Part shown: positions 25,641-35,383 of the stretch, in pieces
Layout of the letters: each line of letters opens with the position of its first letter
How positions within the stretch are numbered: the stretch's first letter is position 1
Assembly: GCA_000421085.1 (NCBI GenBank)
Contig: ATWE01000013.1
Span: forward strand, 124,001 to 188,000
DNA: 64,000 nucleotides
Direction: 5' to 3'
From: Ensifer sp. USDA 6670
Lineage (GTDB): Bacteria > Pseudomonadota > Alphaproteobacteria > Rhizobiales > Rhizobiaceae
Notes under the pieces: generated by a model
Seen by the model: only the letters and a program-made list of their open reading frames with translations
Told to the model about the DNA's origin: nothing
The model's database searches: none
Program-made: the position numbers and the translations under genes

Positions 25641-27491
25641 ATGCTGGAGTTTGGCGGTATTGTAAGAACGAACCTCGTAGCCGCATTTCTGGCAATGTCC
25701 TTCCTACTGCCGCAAGAGGGAAACGCGCAGGAGCCGACGTGGCATCATGGCCTGTCGCTCGTCGGCGAGCTCAAAAATCCGCCCGGCTTCGAGCATTTCA
25801 GTTATGTGAACCCCGATGCACCAAAGGGGGGCGAAGTCCGGCTATCGCAAGCAGGCACCTTCGACTCCTTCAATCCGCTTCTCGTCAAAGGGGAAGTTGC
25901 CGTCGGCCTGGCCCTTGTTTTCGACACGCTCCTTAAGCCGGCCGAGGATGAGATTTCGACCGCTTACGGACTTCTCGCCGAAGGCGTTTCCTTCCCCGAC
26001 AACATCTCCTCGGCCACCTTTCGCCTGCGGGCCGAGGCGAAATGGGCCGACGGAAAACCCGTCACACCCGAGGACGTCGTCTTCAGCTTCGAGAAAGCGA
26101 AAGAGCTGAACCCGCTCTACCAAAGCTATTACCGCCACGTGGTGGCGGCGGAGAAGACCGGCGATCGCGACGTCACCTTCCGCTTCGACGAGAAGAACAA
26201 TCATGAACTGCCGAATATTCTCGGGCAGATCCTGGTCGTACCGAAGCACTGGTGGGAAAGCACGGGAGCGGACGGCAAGCCGCGCGACATAACCCGGACG
26301 ACGCTGGAGCCGGTCATGGGTTCCGGTCCCTATCGCATCGCCTCCTTCTCTCCCGGCAGCACCATCCGCTACGAACGGCGTCCGGACTATTGGGGCGCCA
26401 CGCTCAACGTCAATGTCGGGCAGAACAATTTCGACTCGATTTCCTACTCCTTCTTCGGCGACCGCGATGTCGAGTTCGAAGCCTTCCGCTCCGGCAACAT
26501 CGACTACTGGGTCGAAAACCAGGCGGTGCGCTGGGTCACGGGCTTCGATTTTCCCGCTGCGAAGGAAGGAAAGGTAAAGCGCGAGGAGGTACCAAATCCA
26601 TTCCGGGCGACGGGCGTGATGCAAGCGATGGTTCCCAACATGCGCCGTAAGCCCTTCGACGATGAGAGGGTGCGTCAGGCGCTGAACTATGCGCTCGATT
26701 TCGAGGAACTCAATCGCACCGTTTTCTTCAATCAATATCAACGCGTCAACAGCTTCTTCTTCGGAACCGAGCTTGCCTCCGCCGGCTTGCCTCAGGGTCA
26801 GGAACTCGAGATCCTGAACGAGGTGAAAGACCTTGTCCCGCCGGAAGTGTTCACCGCACCCTATGTAAACCCGGTCGGCGGGACGCCACAGCAGACGCGC
26901 GACAACCTGCGTAAGGCGATCGAGCTCCTCAAGGAAGCGGGCTTCGAACTCAAGGGCAACCGCATGGTCAACACGGCCACAGGCCAACCCTTTTCCTTCG
27001 AGATTCTCTTGAGCAGTCCTGCGCTTGAACGAGCCGCTTTGCCCTATGCACAGAACCTCAAGCGAATCGGCATCGAGGCGCGCGTGCGAACGGTAGATGC
27101 TTCGCAATATACCAATCGGGAACGGACCTTCGACTACGACATGACTTGGCAGGTATGGGGCCAAAGCTTGAGCCCGGGAAATGAGCAAGCCGACTACTGG
27201 GGGTCGAAAGCGGCGTCCCGCGAGGGCTCGCGTAACTATGCCGGCATCGTCGACCCGGGCGTCGACAAGCTGATCGAACGCGTCATCTTCGCGAAGGACC
27301 GGGAAACGCTCGTCGCTGCCACCAAGGCGCTCGACCGTGTACTCCTGGCGCACAACTACGTCATTCCGCTTTATTATAAGCTCAAGGCGAACATCGCCTA
27401 TTGGGACAGATTCGAGCGCCCCCCGGAGCTTCCCAAATATTCGATCGGCTTCCCCGACGTGTGGTGGTCCAAGAATGCTGCGGGGAAATGA
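25641..27491 (+). CDS. yejA: Peptide ABC transporter, periplasmic binding protein
   Basis: 616 residues; SBP_bac_5 fold with signal peptide (LVAAFLAMSFLLPQEGNAQ). The mature N-terminus HGLSLVGELKNPPGFEHFSYVNPDAPKGG and the HWWESTGADG block are characteristic of YejA rather than DppA or OppA. YejA captures oligopeptides, including microcin C-like and cationic peptides, and hands them to YejBEF. AGAGGAGAAG before ATG 25641 is a good ribosome site. It heads the yejABEF group; 178 bp to yejB. Confidence 0.94.
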   Translation: MLEFGGIVRTNLVAAFLAMSFLLPQEGNAQEPTWHHGLSLVGELKNPPGFEHFSYVNPDAPKGGEVRLSQAGTFDSFNPLLVKGEVAVGLALVFDTLLKPAEDEISTAYGLLAEGVSFPDNISSATFRLRAEAKWADGKPVTPEDVVFSFEKAKELNPLYQSYYRHVVAAEKTGDRDVTFRFDEKNNHELPNILGQILVVPKHWWESTGADGKPRDITRTTLEPVMGSGPYRIASFSPGSTIRYERRPDYWGATLNVNVGQNNFDSISYSFFGDRDVEFEAFRSGNIDYWVENQAVRWVTGFDFPAAKEGKVKREEVPNPFRATGVMQAMVPNMRRKPFDDERVRQALNYALDFEELNRTVFFNQYQRVNSFFFGTELASAGLPQGQELEILNEVKDLVPPEVFTAPYVNPVGGTPQQTRDNLRKAIELLKEAGFELKGNRMVNTATGQPFSFEILLSSPALERAALPYAQNLKRIGIEARVRTVDASQYTNRERTFDYDMTWQVWGQSLSPGNEQADYWGSKAASREGSRNYAGIVDPGVDKLIERVIFAKDRETLVAATKALDRVLLAHNYVIPLYYKLKANIAYWDRFERPPELPKYSIGFPDVWWSKNAAGK

Positions 27492-27669
27492 AGCACTTGC
27501 ATTCGGGGCGCCGGTCGATTCCAAATGCAAAGAGCGAATCACTCACATACGGGAATGAACCGGCGGGATTCGACACGCCAGGGAGTAGGCCATTGAGACG
27601 ACATAGACGGCAAGCCAGAGCTCTGCGGATCGCGATGATCGGCGGCGCCACTCTGCCGAGGTCCGCCTG

Positions 27670-28749
27670 ATGGGTGCCTATATCCTTCGCCGGCTCCTGC
27701 TGATGATCCCGACAATCGTCGGCATCATGGCGATCTCCTTCGCCGTCGTGCAGTTTGCGCCGGGTGGTCCGGTGGAACAGGTGATCGCCGACCTCACCAA
27801 CGCGGCAGGCTCTGACAGGCTTTCCGGCAATGCCGGCGATCTGGTGCCGAGCGGCGGTGAAAGCGGGCAGTATCGCGGCGCGCAAGGACTCGATCCCGAT
27901 TTCATCGCCAAGCTCGAAAAGCAGTTCGGCTTCGACAAGCCGCCGCTCGAGCGCTTCGTCACGATGATGTGGGACTATATCCGCTTCGACTTCGGCGAGA
28001 GCTTCTTCCGCAATACGCCGGTCATCGACCTCATCATCCAGAAAATGCCGGTTTCGATCTCGCTCGGAGTCTGGATCCTGATATTTTCCTATGCCATCTC
28101 GATCCCGCTCGGCATCAAGAAAGCGATCTCCGACGGTTCGACCTTCGACGTCTGGACCTCCGGCGTCATCATCGTCGGCTATGCGGTGCCGAGTTTCCTC
28201 TTCGGCATTCTCCTGATCGTGCTTTTCGCGGGCGGATCCTTCTTCGACTGGTTCCCCTTGCGCGGCCTGGTCTCCGACAACTTCGACCAGCTTTCCTGGT
28301 ACGAGAAGATAATCGATTATTTCTGGCACATGACGCTGCCGCTGATCACGCTTCTGCTTTCCGCCTTCGCGACCACCACGCTGCTTACCAAGAATTCCTT
28401 CATCGACGAGATCAAGAAGCAATATGTGACGACGGCGCGGGCCAAGGGCCTGACCGAGCGGCGCGTTCTCTACGGACATGTGTTCCGCAACGCGATGCTG
28501 ATCATCATTGCGGGTTTCCCCGGCGCCTTCATCTCCGCCTTCTTCACGGGCTCGCTGCTCATCGAATACATCTTCTCGCTCGATGGGCTAGGGCGGCTCG
28601 GCTATGACGCGGTCGTTAAGCGCGACTATCCGATCGTCTTCGCGACCCTCTTCATCTACTCGCTGATGGGGCTTGTCGTGAGCCTCGTCTCCGACCTCAT
28701 CTATACCTGGGTCGACCCGCGCATCGATTTCGAGCGGAGGGACGTCTGA
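27670..28749 (+). CDS. yejB: Peptide ABC transporter permease YejB
   Basis: 359 residues, six membrane helices with the long periplasmic insertion after helix 1 (about 40-100) that is typical of YejB, and the permease EAA motif [22 protein letters not shown] near residue 257 that contacts the ATPase. It pairs with YejE to form the inner-membrane channel. The ATG starts directly before helix 1 ([18 protein letters not shown]). Its stop overlaps the yejE start (ATGA), showing translational coupling. Confidence 0.95.
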   Translation: MGAYILRRLLLMIPTIVGIMAISFAVVQFAPGGPVEQVIADLTNAAGSDRLSGNAGDLVPSGGESGQYRGAQGLDPDFIAKLEKQFGFDKPPLERFVTMMWDYIRFDFGESFFRNTPVIDLIIQKMPVSISLGVWILIFSYAISIPLGIKKAISDGSTFDVWTSGVIIVGYAVPSFLFGILLIVLFAGGSFFDWFPLRGLVSDNFDQLSWYEKIIDYFWHMTLPLITLLLSAFATTTLLTKNSFIDEIKKQYVTTARAKGLTERRVLYGHVFRNAMLIIIAGFPGAFISAFFTGSLLIEYIFSLDGLGRLGYDAVVKRDYPIVFATLFIYSLMGLVVSLVSDLIYTWVDPRIDFERRDV

Positions 28750-29882
28750 TGAGCACCGCTACCGCCTATGCCGGCGCGCCGGAAAAGGGCTGGCTCACGC
28801 CGATCGGGCGCCGCCGCTGGCAGAACTTCAAGGCCAACCGCCGCGGCTACTGGTCTCTCTGGCTCTTCCTTCTCCTCTTCGGCCTCAGCCTGTTTGCGGA
28901 GTTCATCGCCAACGACAAGCCGATCCTCGCCTCCTACAAGGGCGAGATCCTGGTCCCGGTGCTGTTCGATTATCCGGAAGAGAAATTCGGCGGCTTCCTC
29001 GCCGAGACCGACTATCGCTCCGAGTTCATCCGCGATGAGATCGAGGCGAACGGCTGGATGGTCTGGCCGCCGATCCGCTATTCCTACCAGACGGTCAACT
29101 CCAGCATCCCCCATTCGGCGCCGACGCCCCCCTTCTGGCTGATGGGGGAGGAGGAGCGCTGCTCCGCCTACCCGCAAGGGGCCGACAACCCCGGGTGCAT
29201 AGCCGGCAACCTGAACTGGCTCGGCACCGACGACCAGGCGCGCGACGTGATGGCGCGGATGATCTACGGTTTTCGCATCTCGGTCCTTTTCGGTCTCGCG
29301 CTGACCATCGCCTCGGCGGTGATCGGGGTTTCGGCCGGTGCCGTGCAGGGCTATTTCGGCGGCTGGACCGATCTGCTCATGCAGCGCTTCATCGAGATCT
29401 GGTCGTCGATGCCGGTGCTCTACATCCTGCTCATCATCGCCGCCATCCTGCCGCCGGGCTTCTTCATCCTGCTCGGCATCATGCTGCTCTTTTCCTGGGT
29501 CGGCTTCGTCGGCGTCGTCCGGGCCGAATTCCTGCGCGCCCGCAATTTCGAATATGTCAACGCGGCGCGCGCGCTCGGCGTCGGCAACGGCACCATCATG
29601 TACCGTCACCTCCTGCCGAACGCGATGGTGGCGACGCTCACCTTCCTGCCCTTCATTCTTTCGGGCTCGATCACCACGCTGACCTCGCTCGACTTTCTCG
29701 GCTTCGGCATGCCCCCGGGTTCCCCGTCGCTCGGCGAGATGATCGCGCAGGGCAAGTCCAACCTGCAGGCGCCCTGGCTGGGGCTCACCGCCTTTTTCGC
29801 CATGTCGATCATGCTGTCGCTGCTGATCTTCGTCGGCGAGGCGACGCGCGACGCCTTCGACCCGAGAAAGACGTTCCGGTGA
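28749..29882 (+). CDS. yejE: Peptide ABC transporter permease YejE
   Basis: 377 residues. After helix 1 there is a periplasmic insertion of over 100 residues (about 45-150) with a Cys pair in EEERCSAYPQGADNPGC, as in other YejE proteins, then five helices and the EAA loop EFLRARNFEYVNAARALGVG. The partner permease is YejB; the ATPase YejF begins eight bases after the stop. Function in the complex is inner-membrane passage of oligopeptides. Confidence 0.95.
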   Translation: MSTATAYAGAPEKGWLTPIGRRRWQNFKANRRGYWSLWLFLLLFGLSLFAEFIANDKPILASYKGEILVPVLFDYPEEKFGGFLAETDYRSEFIRDEIEANGWMVWPPIRYSYQTVNSSIPHSAPTPPFWLMGEEERCSAYPQGADNPGCIAGNLNWLGTDDQARDVMARMIYGFRISVLFGLALTIASAVIGVSAGAVQGYFGGWTDLLMQRFIEIWSSMPVLYILLIIAAILPPGFFILLGIMLLFSWVGFVGVVRAEFLRARNFEYVNAARALGVGNGTIMYRHLLPNAMVATLTFLPFILSGSITTLTSLDFLGFGMPPGSPSLGEMIAQGKSNLQAPWLGLTAFFAMSIMLSLLIFVGEATRDAFDPRKTFR

Positions 29883-29890
29883 GCGCGACG

Positions 29891-31519
29891 ATGACAGATA
29901 CACTCCTCTCCGTGCGCGACCTCTCCGTCGCCTTCCACCAGGGCGGCGAAACGTCGCTTGCGGTCGACCGCATCTCCTTCGACATCGGGCGTGGCGAGAC
30001 CGTAGCGCTGGTCGGCGAGTCCGGCTCGGGCAAATCCGTCTCGGCCAACTCCATCCTGAGGCTGCTGCCCTACCCCGCCGCAAGCCATCCGAGCGGCGAA
30101 ATCCTCTTCAACGGGAAGAACCTCCTGAAGGCGAGCGACAACGAGCTCAGGCATGTTCGCGGCAACGACGTTACGATGATCTTCCAGGAGCCGATGACGT
30201 CGCTCAATCCGTTGCACACGATCGAGCAGCAGATCGGCGAAATCCTGGAAATCCATCAGGGCCTCAAGGGTGCGGCCGCCCGCGCGAGAACGCTCGAGCT
30301 CCTAGACCAGGTCGGCATTCGCGAGGCGGAAAAGCGCCTCGGGGCCTACCCGCATCAGCTCTCAGGCGGCCAGCGCCAGCGCGTGATGATAGCCATGGCG
30401 CTCGCCAACCGGCCGGAGCTCCTGATCGCCGACGAGCCGACCACGGCGCTCGACGTCACGGTGCAGGCGCAGATCCTCGAGCTTTTGAAATCGCTCAAGG
30501 ACGAGCACGGCATGTCGATGCTGTTCATCACCCACGACCTCGGCATCGTCCGCAAGATCGCCGACCGGGTCTGCGTGATGACAAAGGGCAAGATCGTCGA
30601 AACCGGGCCGACCGCCGAGATCTTCGCCAATCCGCAGCACGCCTATACGCGCCACCTGCTTGCCTCCGAGCCGCGGGGCGAACCGCCGCCCTCGGACGCC
30701 TCGAGGCCGATCGTGATCGAAGCCAGGGACATGAAGGTCTGGTTTCCCATCAAGGCAGGCTTCCTGCGCCGGGTGGTCGACCACGTCAAGGCGGTAGACG
30801 GCATCGACCTGACGCTCCGCGCCGGCCAGACGCTGGGCGTGGTCGGCGAATCCGGTTCCGGCAAGACGACGCTTGGTCTTGCGCTGACGCGACTGATCTC
30901 GTCCAAGGGCCGCATCGCCTTCGTCGGGGAAGACATCGACGCCTACAGTTTCCGCGAGATGCGGCCGCTCAGAAGCCGGATGCAGGTGGTGTTTCAGGAC
31001 CCTTACGGATCGCTGAGCCCGCGCATGTCGATCGCCGATATTATCGGCGAGGGATTGAAGATTCACGAGAAGGCGCTGACGGACGGCGAGCGCGATCAGC
31101 GCGTCGCCGCGGCACTGGAAGAGGTCGGCCTCGACCCCGCAACGCGCTGGCGCTATCCGCACGAATTTTCCGGCGGTCAGCGCCAGCGCATCGCGATCGC
31201 GCGGGCGATGGTGCTGAAACCTCAGTTCGTCATGCTCGACGAGCCGACCTCCGCCCTCGACATGAGCGTGCAGGCCCAGGTGGTCGATCTCCTGCGCGAT
31301 CTCCAGCGCAAGCATAATCTCGCCTATCTCTTCATCAGCCATGACCTCAAGGTCGTGCGCGCGCTCGCCAACGAGGTGATCGTCATGCGGCTCGGCAAGG
31401 TCGTGGAACAGGGACCCGCCGAGCGCATCTTCGAGGCCCCGATGGAAGACTATACCAAGGCGCTGATGGCCGCCGCCTTCAATCTCGAAGCGGTCGATCT
31501 CGCCGCCGTTCATCAGTAG
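29891..31519 (+). CDS. yejF: Peptide ABC transporter ATPase YejF (two fused ATPase domains)
   Basis: 542 residues with two complete ATPase domains: first Walker [13 protein letters not shown], signature [15 protein letters not shown], Walker [15 protein letters not shown]; second Walker [15 protein letters not shown], signature [15 protein letters not shown], Walker [16 protein letters not shown]. It powers YejABE. ATG 29891 ([13 protein letters not shown]) is eight bases after yejE. In S. meliloti the yej system has been reported to protect against plant NCR peptides and to be needed for normal bacteroids, which makes this a symbiosis-relevant operon if function is conserved. Confidence 0.96.
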   Translation: MTDTLLSVRDLSVAFHQGGETSLAVDRISFDIGRGETVALVGESGSGKSVSANSILRLLPYPAASHPSGEILFNGKNLLKASDNELRHVRGNDVTMIFQEPMTSLNPLHTIEQQIGEILEIHQGLKGAAARARTLELLDQVGIREAEKRLGAYPHQLSGGQRQRVMIAMALANRPELLIADEPTTALDVTVQAQILELLKSLKDEHGMSMLFITHDLGIVRKIADRVCVMTKGKIVETGPTAEIFANPQHAYTRHLLASEPRGEPPPSDASRPIVIEARDMKVWFPIKAGFLRRVVDHVKAVDGIDLTLRAGQTLGVVGESGSGKTTLGLALTRLISSKGRIAFVGEDIDAYSFREMRPLRSRMQVVFQDPYGSLSPRMSIADIIGEGLKIHEKALTDGERDQRVAAALEEVGLDPATRWRYPHEFSGGQRQRIAIARAMVLKPQFVMLDEPTSALDMSVQAQVVDLLRDLQRKHNLAYLFISHDLKVVRALANEVIVMRLGKVVEQGPAERIFEAPMEDYTKALMAAAFNLEAVDLAAVHQ

Positions 31520-31529
31520 AGTTGCTCCC

Positions 31530-32489
31530 ATGCCCGCCAAGAGCCCCGTGATCGTCGACCTGAAATTCATCCCCGAAGAGGTCGAGGCCGCCCTGGCGGG
31601 CGCCTTTCCCGGCCGCGAGGTGATCGATCTCGCTGACCCGGTGCATCAGGGGCGTGATCTCTCCGGCATCGATTATGCGGTGGTCTGGAAATCCGCGCCC
31701 GACCTCTTCTCCCGGGCACCCGACCTCAAGGTGGTCTTTTCCGGCGGCGCCGGCGTCGATCACGTGCTGACGCTGCCGGGCCTGCCCGACGTGCCGCTTG
31801 TGCGCTTCGTCGACCGGACGCTGACGACGCGCATGAGCGAGTGGGTGGTGATGCAGTGCCTCCTGCATCTTCGCCAGCACCGCGCCTACGAGGCACTGGC
31901 GAAGAAGCACGAATGGCGCGACTTCAGCCAGCCGGAGGCAGCCGACGTGACCGTCGGCATCATGGGCATGGGCGTGCTCGGCCAGGACGCCGCCCGCAAG
32001 CTCGCCATGATGGGCTTCAAGGTGATCGGCTGGTCGCGAAGCAAGCGGGTGGTCGAGGGTGTAGAGACCTACGACGCCGCCGGACTGGACGCATTTCTCG
32101 GAACGACGGATTTTCTCGTCGGCCTGCTGCCGCTGACGCCGGATACAAGGGGTATCTTCAACGCCGCCCTCTTCGCCAAGCTCAGCCGTAACGGGCCGTT
32201 CGGTGCGCCCGTTTTCATCAATGCCGGTCGTGGCGGCAGCCAGGTGGAGGCCGACATCCTGGAGTGCCTCGATTCCGGTATTCTGGGAGGCGCCTCGCTC
32301 GATGTCTTCGAACGGGAGCCACTCTCCCCGGAAAGCCGCTTCTGGGACATGCCGAACGTCTATGTGACGCCGCATGTCGCCGCCTCGTCCGACGTCAGGG
32401 CGCTCTTTGTGCATGTGGAGCATCAGATCGCGCGCTTCGAGAGCGGGCTGCCTCCGGAGCATGTGGTGGATAAGGTAGCCGGCTATTGA
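31530..32489 (+). CDS. ghrA: Glyoxylate/hydroxypyruvate reductase A
   Basis: 319 residues, D-2-hydroxyacid dehydrogenase of the GhrA branch (shorter N-terminal domain, insertion FSGGAGVDHVLTLPGLPDVP). Rossmann motif VGIMGMGVLGQ; basic WSRSKR after the second strand points to NADPH; catalytic Arg in INAGRGG, Glu in FEREPL and His in VTPHVAA. It reduces glyoxylate and hydroxypyruvate in the cytosol. It starts ten bases after yejF, so it may be the last gene of the yej operon, although a functional link is not evident. Confidence 0.93.
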   Translation: MPAKSPVIVDLKFIPEEVEAALAGAFPGREVIDLADPVHQGRDLSGIDYAVVWKSAPDLFSRAPDLKVVFSGGAGVDHVLTLPGLPDVPLVRFVDRTLTTRMSEWVVMQCLLHLRQHRAYEALAKKHEWRDFSQPEAADVTVGIMGMGVLGQDAARKLAMMGFKVIGWSRSKRVVEGVETYDAAGLDAFLGTTDFLVGLLPLTPDTRGIFNAALFAKLSRNGPFGAPVFINAGRGGSQVEADILECLDSGILGGASLDVFEREPLSPESRFWDMPNVYVTPHVAASSDVRALFVHVEHQIARFESGLPPEHVVDKVAGY

Positions 32490-32564
32490 TTGGGCACGCC
32501 CCGTCCTTGGGTCAAGCCCTAGGATGACGGAGCAAGAGAATCGGCCGAGCCGACCGCAAAGGCT

Positions 32565-33431
32565 TCAAGGCCGCCGGTACCCCGTCGGCTGCGCGTAGAG
32601 CCACCCGATGCGCCGGATGGCGTCTTCGAGGCCTTCGCGCGCCACCGTCATCGTATGTCCGTTGGCATGCACCAGGGTCTTCTCGTCCTCCATGATCGCC
32701 ACATGGCCCTTCCAGAAGACGAGGTCGCCGCGCGTGAGTTGCTCGCGCTCAATGGGGCGGCCGAGGCCGCTTGCCTGCATGTCGGAATCGCGCGGCGCAT
32801 TGCGCCCGGCCATCTGCATCGCGAGTTGCACGAGGCCGGAACAGTCTATGCCGAAGCCGGAGCGGCCGCCCCAGAGATAGGGCGTTTCAAGAAAGCGGGC
32901 AGCGATTGCGACATAGTCTTCCGTGAGCGCGCCGCCTGCGGGAATGCAATGATCGGCGACGATCGCCAGCCCGCCATTCAGCAGAAAATAGCGCGTGCCG
33001 CGCGTCTCGGCCTCGCCGACGACGGCAATCCGGCTTCCCATGGAAAGGGCAAAGGCCTGAGGGAAGCGAAGATCCGCGCCGCGATAGACGAATGTCCGCG
33101 GCACCGCCACGAGGTGCGTCGCCGGCGCTTGCGGGGGCTGCACGACATCCTCCGGTACGTAGCCGACATAACCGTCGAGGTCGGACCTGACCCACGCCCA
33201 TCCGTCGGCGGCGTCGAGCACGCGCACCGTCTCGCCATAGAGAAGCTCCGTATCCGTGCCGCAGCCGGCCTCCGGCCTCGCCCGCAGCGGCGTCACCGGC
33301 ACGGATACGGCCGCCGGCGTTCCTTCCACGAAGCGCTTTGCCTCGACGAGACCGCGCAGACGTGCCTCCGCGATATCTTCGCGATAGGCATTGAGTCGGC
33401 GGTCGAGGACTTCTGGCATGGATAAGCTCAC
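32565..33431 (-). CDS. NlpC/P60 cysteine peptidase with SH3 domain (cytoplasmic or non-classical export)
   Basis: 288 residues: N-terminal region, an SH3-like domain (about 40-95, TELLYGETVRVLDAADGWAWV), a second SH3-like part (about 105-160) and a C-terminal NlpC/P60 domain with catalytic Cys in GFGIDCSGLVQ, His in WKGHVAIM and the third residue in VHANGHT. Such enzymes cut gamma-D-Glu-DAP bonds in wall peptides. No signal peptide is visible, so it may process recycled muropeptides in the cytoplasm. The start is a GTG (33431) overlapping the MarR gene's TGA, indicating coupling. Confidence 0.9.
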   Translation of the reverse strand: MSLSMPEVLDRRLNAYREDIAEARLRGLVEAKRFVEGTPAAVSVPVTPLRARPEAGCGTDTELLYGETVRVLDAADGWAWVRSDLDGYVGYVPEDVVQPPQAPATHLVAVPRTFVYRGADLRFPQAFALSMGSRIAVVGEAETRGTRYFLLNGGLAIVADHCIPAGGALTEDYVAIAARFLETPYLWGGRSGFGIDCSGLVQLAMQMAGRNAPRDSDMQASGLGRPIEREQLTRGDLVFWKGHVAIMEDEKTLVHANGHTMTVAREGLEDAIRRIGWLYAQPTGYRRP

Positions 33432-33772
33432 ATTTTCCGGCCCTGATTGATGATCAGATCGCCGAATTTTTCAAGATAGAGCGCGCCTTCGACGGTGCGC
33501 TTTATGATGACGTTGCGCCTGTCGCGTTCATCGCGGATCCGGTCGACGAGGCCGAGCGCACCCATGGTGTCGAGCGCGCGGGTGATCACCGGCTTCGTCA
33601 CCCCGAGCGCCGCGGCGAGGCCGCGCACCGTATGAGGCGGCGGCACGAGGTAAATCTGTAACAGGATCGCCATCTGGCGCAAGGTCAGATCGCGGCTGTC
33701 GACGCGGACCTGTTCAAGCGACACGGCATGCCAGAGCCCCAGCGCCTGAGAAGGGGTAAGTTCGACCGGCAA
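33428..33772 (-). CDS. Small MarR-like winged-helix regulator
   Basis: 114 residues. LTLRQMAILLQIYL and the helix-turn-helix TVRGLAAALGVTKPVITRALDTMGALGLVDR with a wing RDERDRRNVIIKRT are MarR-type, but the dimerisation helices at both ends are short. The start is a TTG (33770-33772): AGGAG lies six bases upstream and no ATG or GTG is suitably placed. It is translationally coupled to the downstream NlpC/P60 gene through a GTGA overlap, so it may regulate, or simply accompany, a cell-wall recycling peptidase. Confidence 0.85.
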   Translation of the reverse strand: MPVELTPSQALGLWHAVSLEQVRVDSRDLTLRQMAILLQIYLVPPPHTVRGLAAALGVTKPVITRALDTMGALGLVDRIRDERDRRNVIIKRTVEGALYLEKFGDLIINQGRKM

Positions 33773-33859
33773 AGAAAACTCCTGCGTGGATCACATCTCC
33801 GGGAGCATAGCCGGCGACCGTTACGCAAGCGTTTCTTTGCAGCTCGATCGCGCGAATAG

Positions 33860-35251
33860 CTACCCCGCGATCCTCCCGATGTGATGATAAAGCGCCCGGA
33901 TCGCCTGAGCTTCACCGCCGATCGGCGAATGCGGGCGCTCGGACTGGGCCCAGCCGAAGATGTCGAAATGGACCCAGCTTTTCGCGTTGGTCACGAAACG
34001 CTTGAGGAACAGCGCCGCCGTGATCGAGCCGGCCATGCCGCCGGATGGGGCGTTGGTGAGGTCCGCGATGCGGGCGGAAACATCCTTGTCGTAGCCCCTG
34101 TAGAGCGGCATCCGCCAGACCGGATCGTCGACGGTCACGCTCGCCTCGGCAAGATCACGGGCGAGGCCATCGTCGTCGGTGAAGAAGGGCGGCAGGTCCG
34201 GGCCCAGCGCCACACGGGCGGCGCCCGTGAGGGTCGCCATGTCGACGACGAGGTCCGTCTGTTCCTCGTCCGCATAGGCGAGCGCATCGGCGAGGATCAG
34301 CCGCCCCTCCGCGTCGGTGTTGTCGATCTGAACCGTCAGGCCCTTGCGGCTCTTGTAGATGTCGCCGGGACGGAAGGCATTCGCCGAGATCGAGTTCTCG
34401 ACCACGGGAACGATGACGCGCAGGTCCACCTTGAGCTTTGCATCCATGATCATCAGCGCGAGACCCATGACGTTGGCAGCGCCGCCCATGTCCTTCTTCA
34501 TGAGCAGCATCGAGGCGGCCGGCTTGATGTCCAGCCCGCCGGTGTCGAAACAGACGCCCTTGCCGACGAGCGTCACCTTCCGGTGGCCCTTCCTGCCCCA
34601 GCGCATTTCAAGGAGCCGCGGCGCTTCCGCGCTGGCGCGGCCGACTGTGTGAACGAGCGGGAAGTTCTCGGTCAGCAGGGCTTCGCCGGAAATCGCCGAG
34701 ACGTCGGCTTTGTAATGGGCGGCCAGCGCCCGGAATGCGGCCTCCAGTGCTTCCGGTCCCATATCATTGGTCGGCGTGTTGATGAGGTCGCGGGCCAGGA
34801 ACACGCCGGCGAGCTGCCGCTTGATATCGGTCGCATCCGAATCGGCAGGAATGAGCAGCGTCGGCGCGTCCGTCTTCGCCGACTTATAGCGCTCGAAGCG
34901 GTAGGAACCGAGGCCGTAGCCGAGAGCCAGCCGGTTGGCGGTAAGCGGCGCCGTTTCGATATGCCATTTGCCGGCCGGAAGCGCCCGGGCGAGCTTGCCG
35001 GTCAGGAAGGGCGCGTCGGAAGGGTTGGCACCGAGCCCGAACAGCGCGCCGCCGAGATGACCATCGGCCGAGGGGATGAGCAGCACCGCGCCGGATTCCG
35101 CCTTGAAGCCAGCCTTCTTCGCCCAGTCGAGCGCGATCGGATCGATGCTCCCCGTTTCGATATGCGCCGGCGTCACCGCAAAGATAGGCAGCGTCTTGCC
35201 GTTGCTGGTGTTGAACGGCGATTGCCGCTCGATGAACTGAAAGGGGGCCAT
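33860..35251 (-). CDS. M17 leucyl aminopeptidase family protein
   Basis: 463 residues. The C-terminal catalytic domain shows VGKGVCFDTGGLDIKP (metal ligands Lys and Asp, bicarbonate region), MKKDMGGAANVMG and the signature NTDAEGRLILADAL, all with intact zinc ligands. The N-terminal domain is shorter than in E. coli PepA. The enzyme releases N-terminal amino acids from peptides in the cytosol, which would complement the peptide importer encoded nearby. GAGGATTCCC before ATG 35251 is a fair ribosome site. Divergent from tadD. Confidence 0.94.
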   Translation of the reverse strand: MAPFQFIERQSPFNTSNGKTLPIFAVTPAHIETGSIDPIALDWAKKAGFKAESGAVLLIPSADGHLGGALFGLGANPSDAPFLTGKLARALPAGKWHIETAPLTANRLALGYGLGSYRFERYKSAKTDAPTLLIPADSDATDIKRQLAGVFLARDLINTPTNDMGPEALEAAFRALAAHYKADVSAISGEALLTENFPLVHTVGRASAEAPRLLEMRWGRKGHRKVTLVGKGVCFDTGGLDIKPAASMLLMKKDMGGAANVMGLALMIMDAKLKVDLRVIVPVVENSISANAFRPGDIYKSRKGLTVQIDNTDAEGRLILADALAYADEEQTDLVVDMATLTGAARVALGPDLPPFFTDDDGLARDLAEASVTVDDPVWRMPLYRGYDKDVSARIADLTNAPSGGMAGSITAALFLKRFVTNAKSWVHFDIFGWAQSERPHSPIGGEAQAIRALYHHIGRIAG

Positions 35252-35288
35252 GGGAATCCTCGACTGACGGATACGAACAGGGGTGCGA

Positions 35289-35310
35289 TTAACGCTCCGT
35301 TAGGGTTAAC
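35289..35310 (+). promoter_or_regulatory. CtrA-like box upstream of tadD
   Basis: TTAA (35289-35292), seven bases, TTAG (35300-35303), then a further TTAAC (35306-35310). The CtrA consensus is TTAA-N7-TTAAC, so one base differs. It lies 75-95 bp before the tadD ATG, and also upstream of the divergent aminopeptidase gene. Confidence 0.55.
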
Positions 35311-35383
35311 AGATTATTGCTGGAGTGAAAGTTGCGCCGCTTTTGTCTGGAGTTCCGGTGCAGGACTGGATGCTGGGGCTTCG

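Noticed and set aside
33881-35383. Upstream extension of the tadD frame across the aminopeptidase gene
   Set aside because: The N-terminal 500 residues are antisense to pepA-type coding sequence; the lipoprotein signal of TadD starts at 35384.
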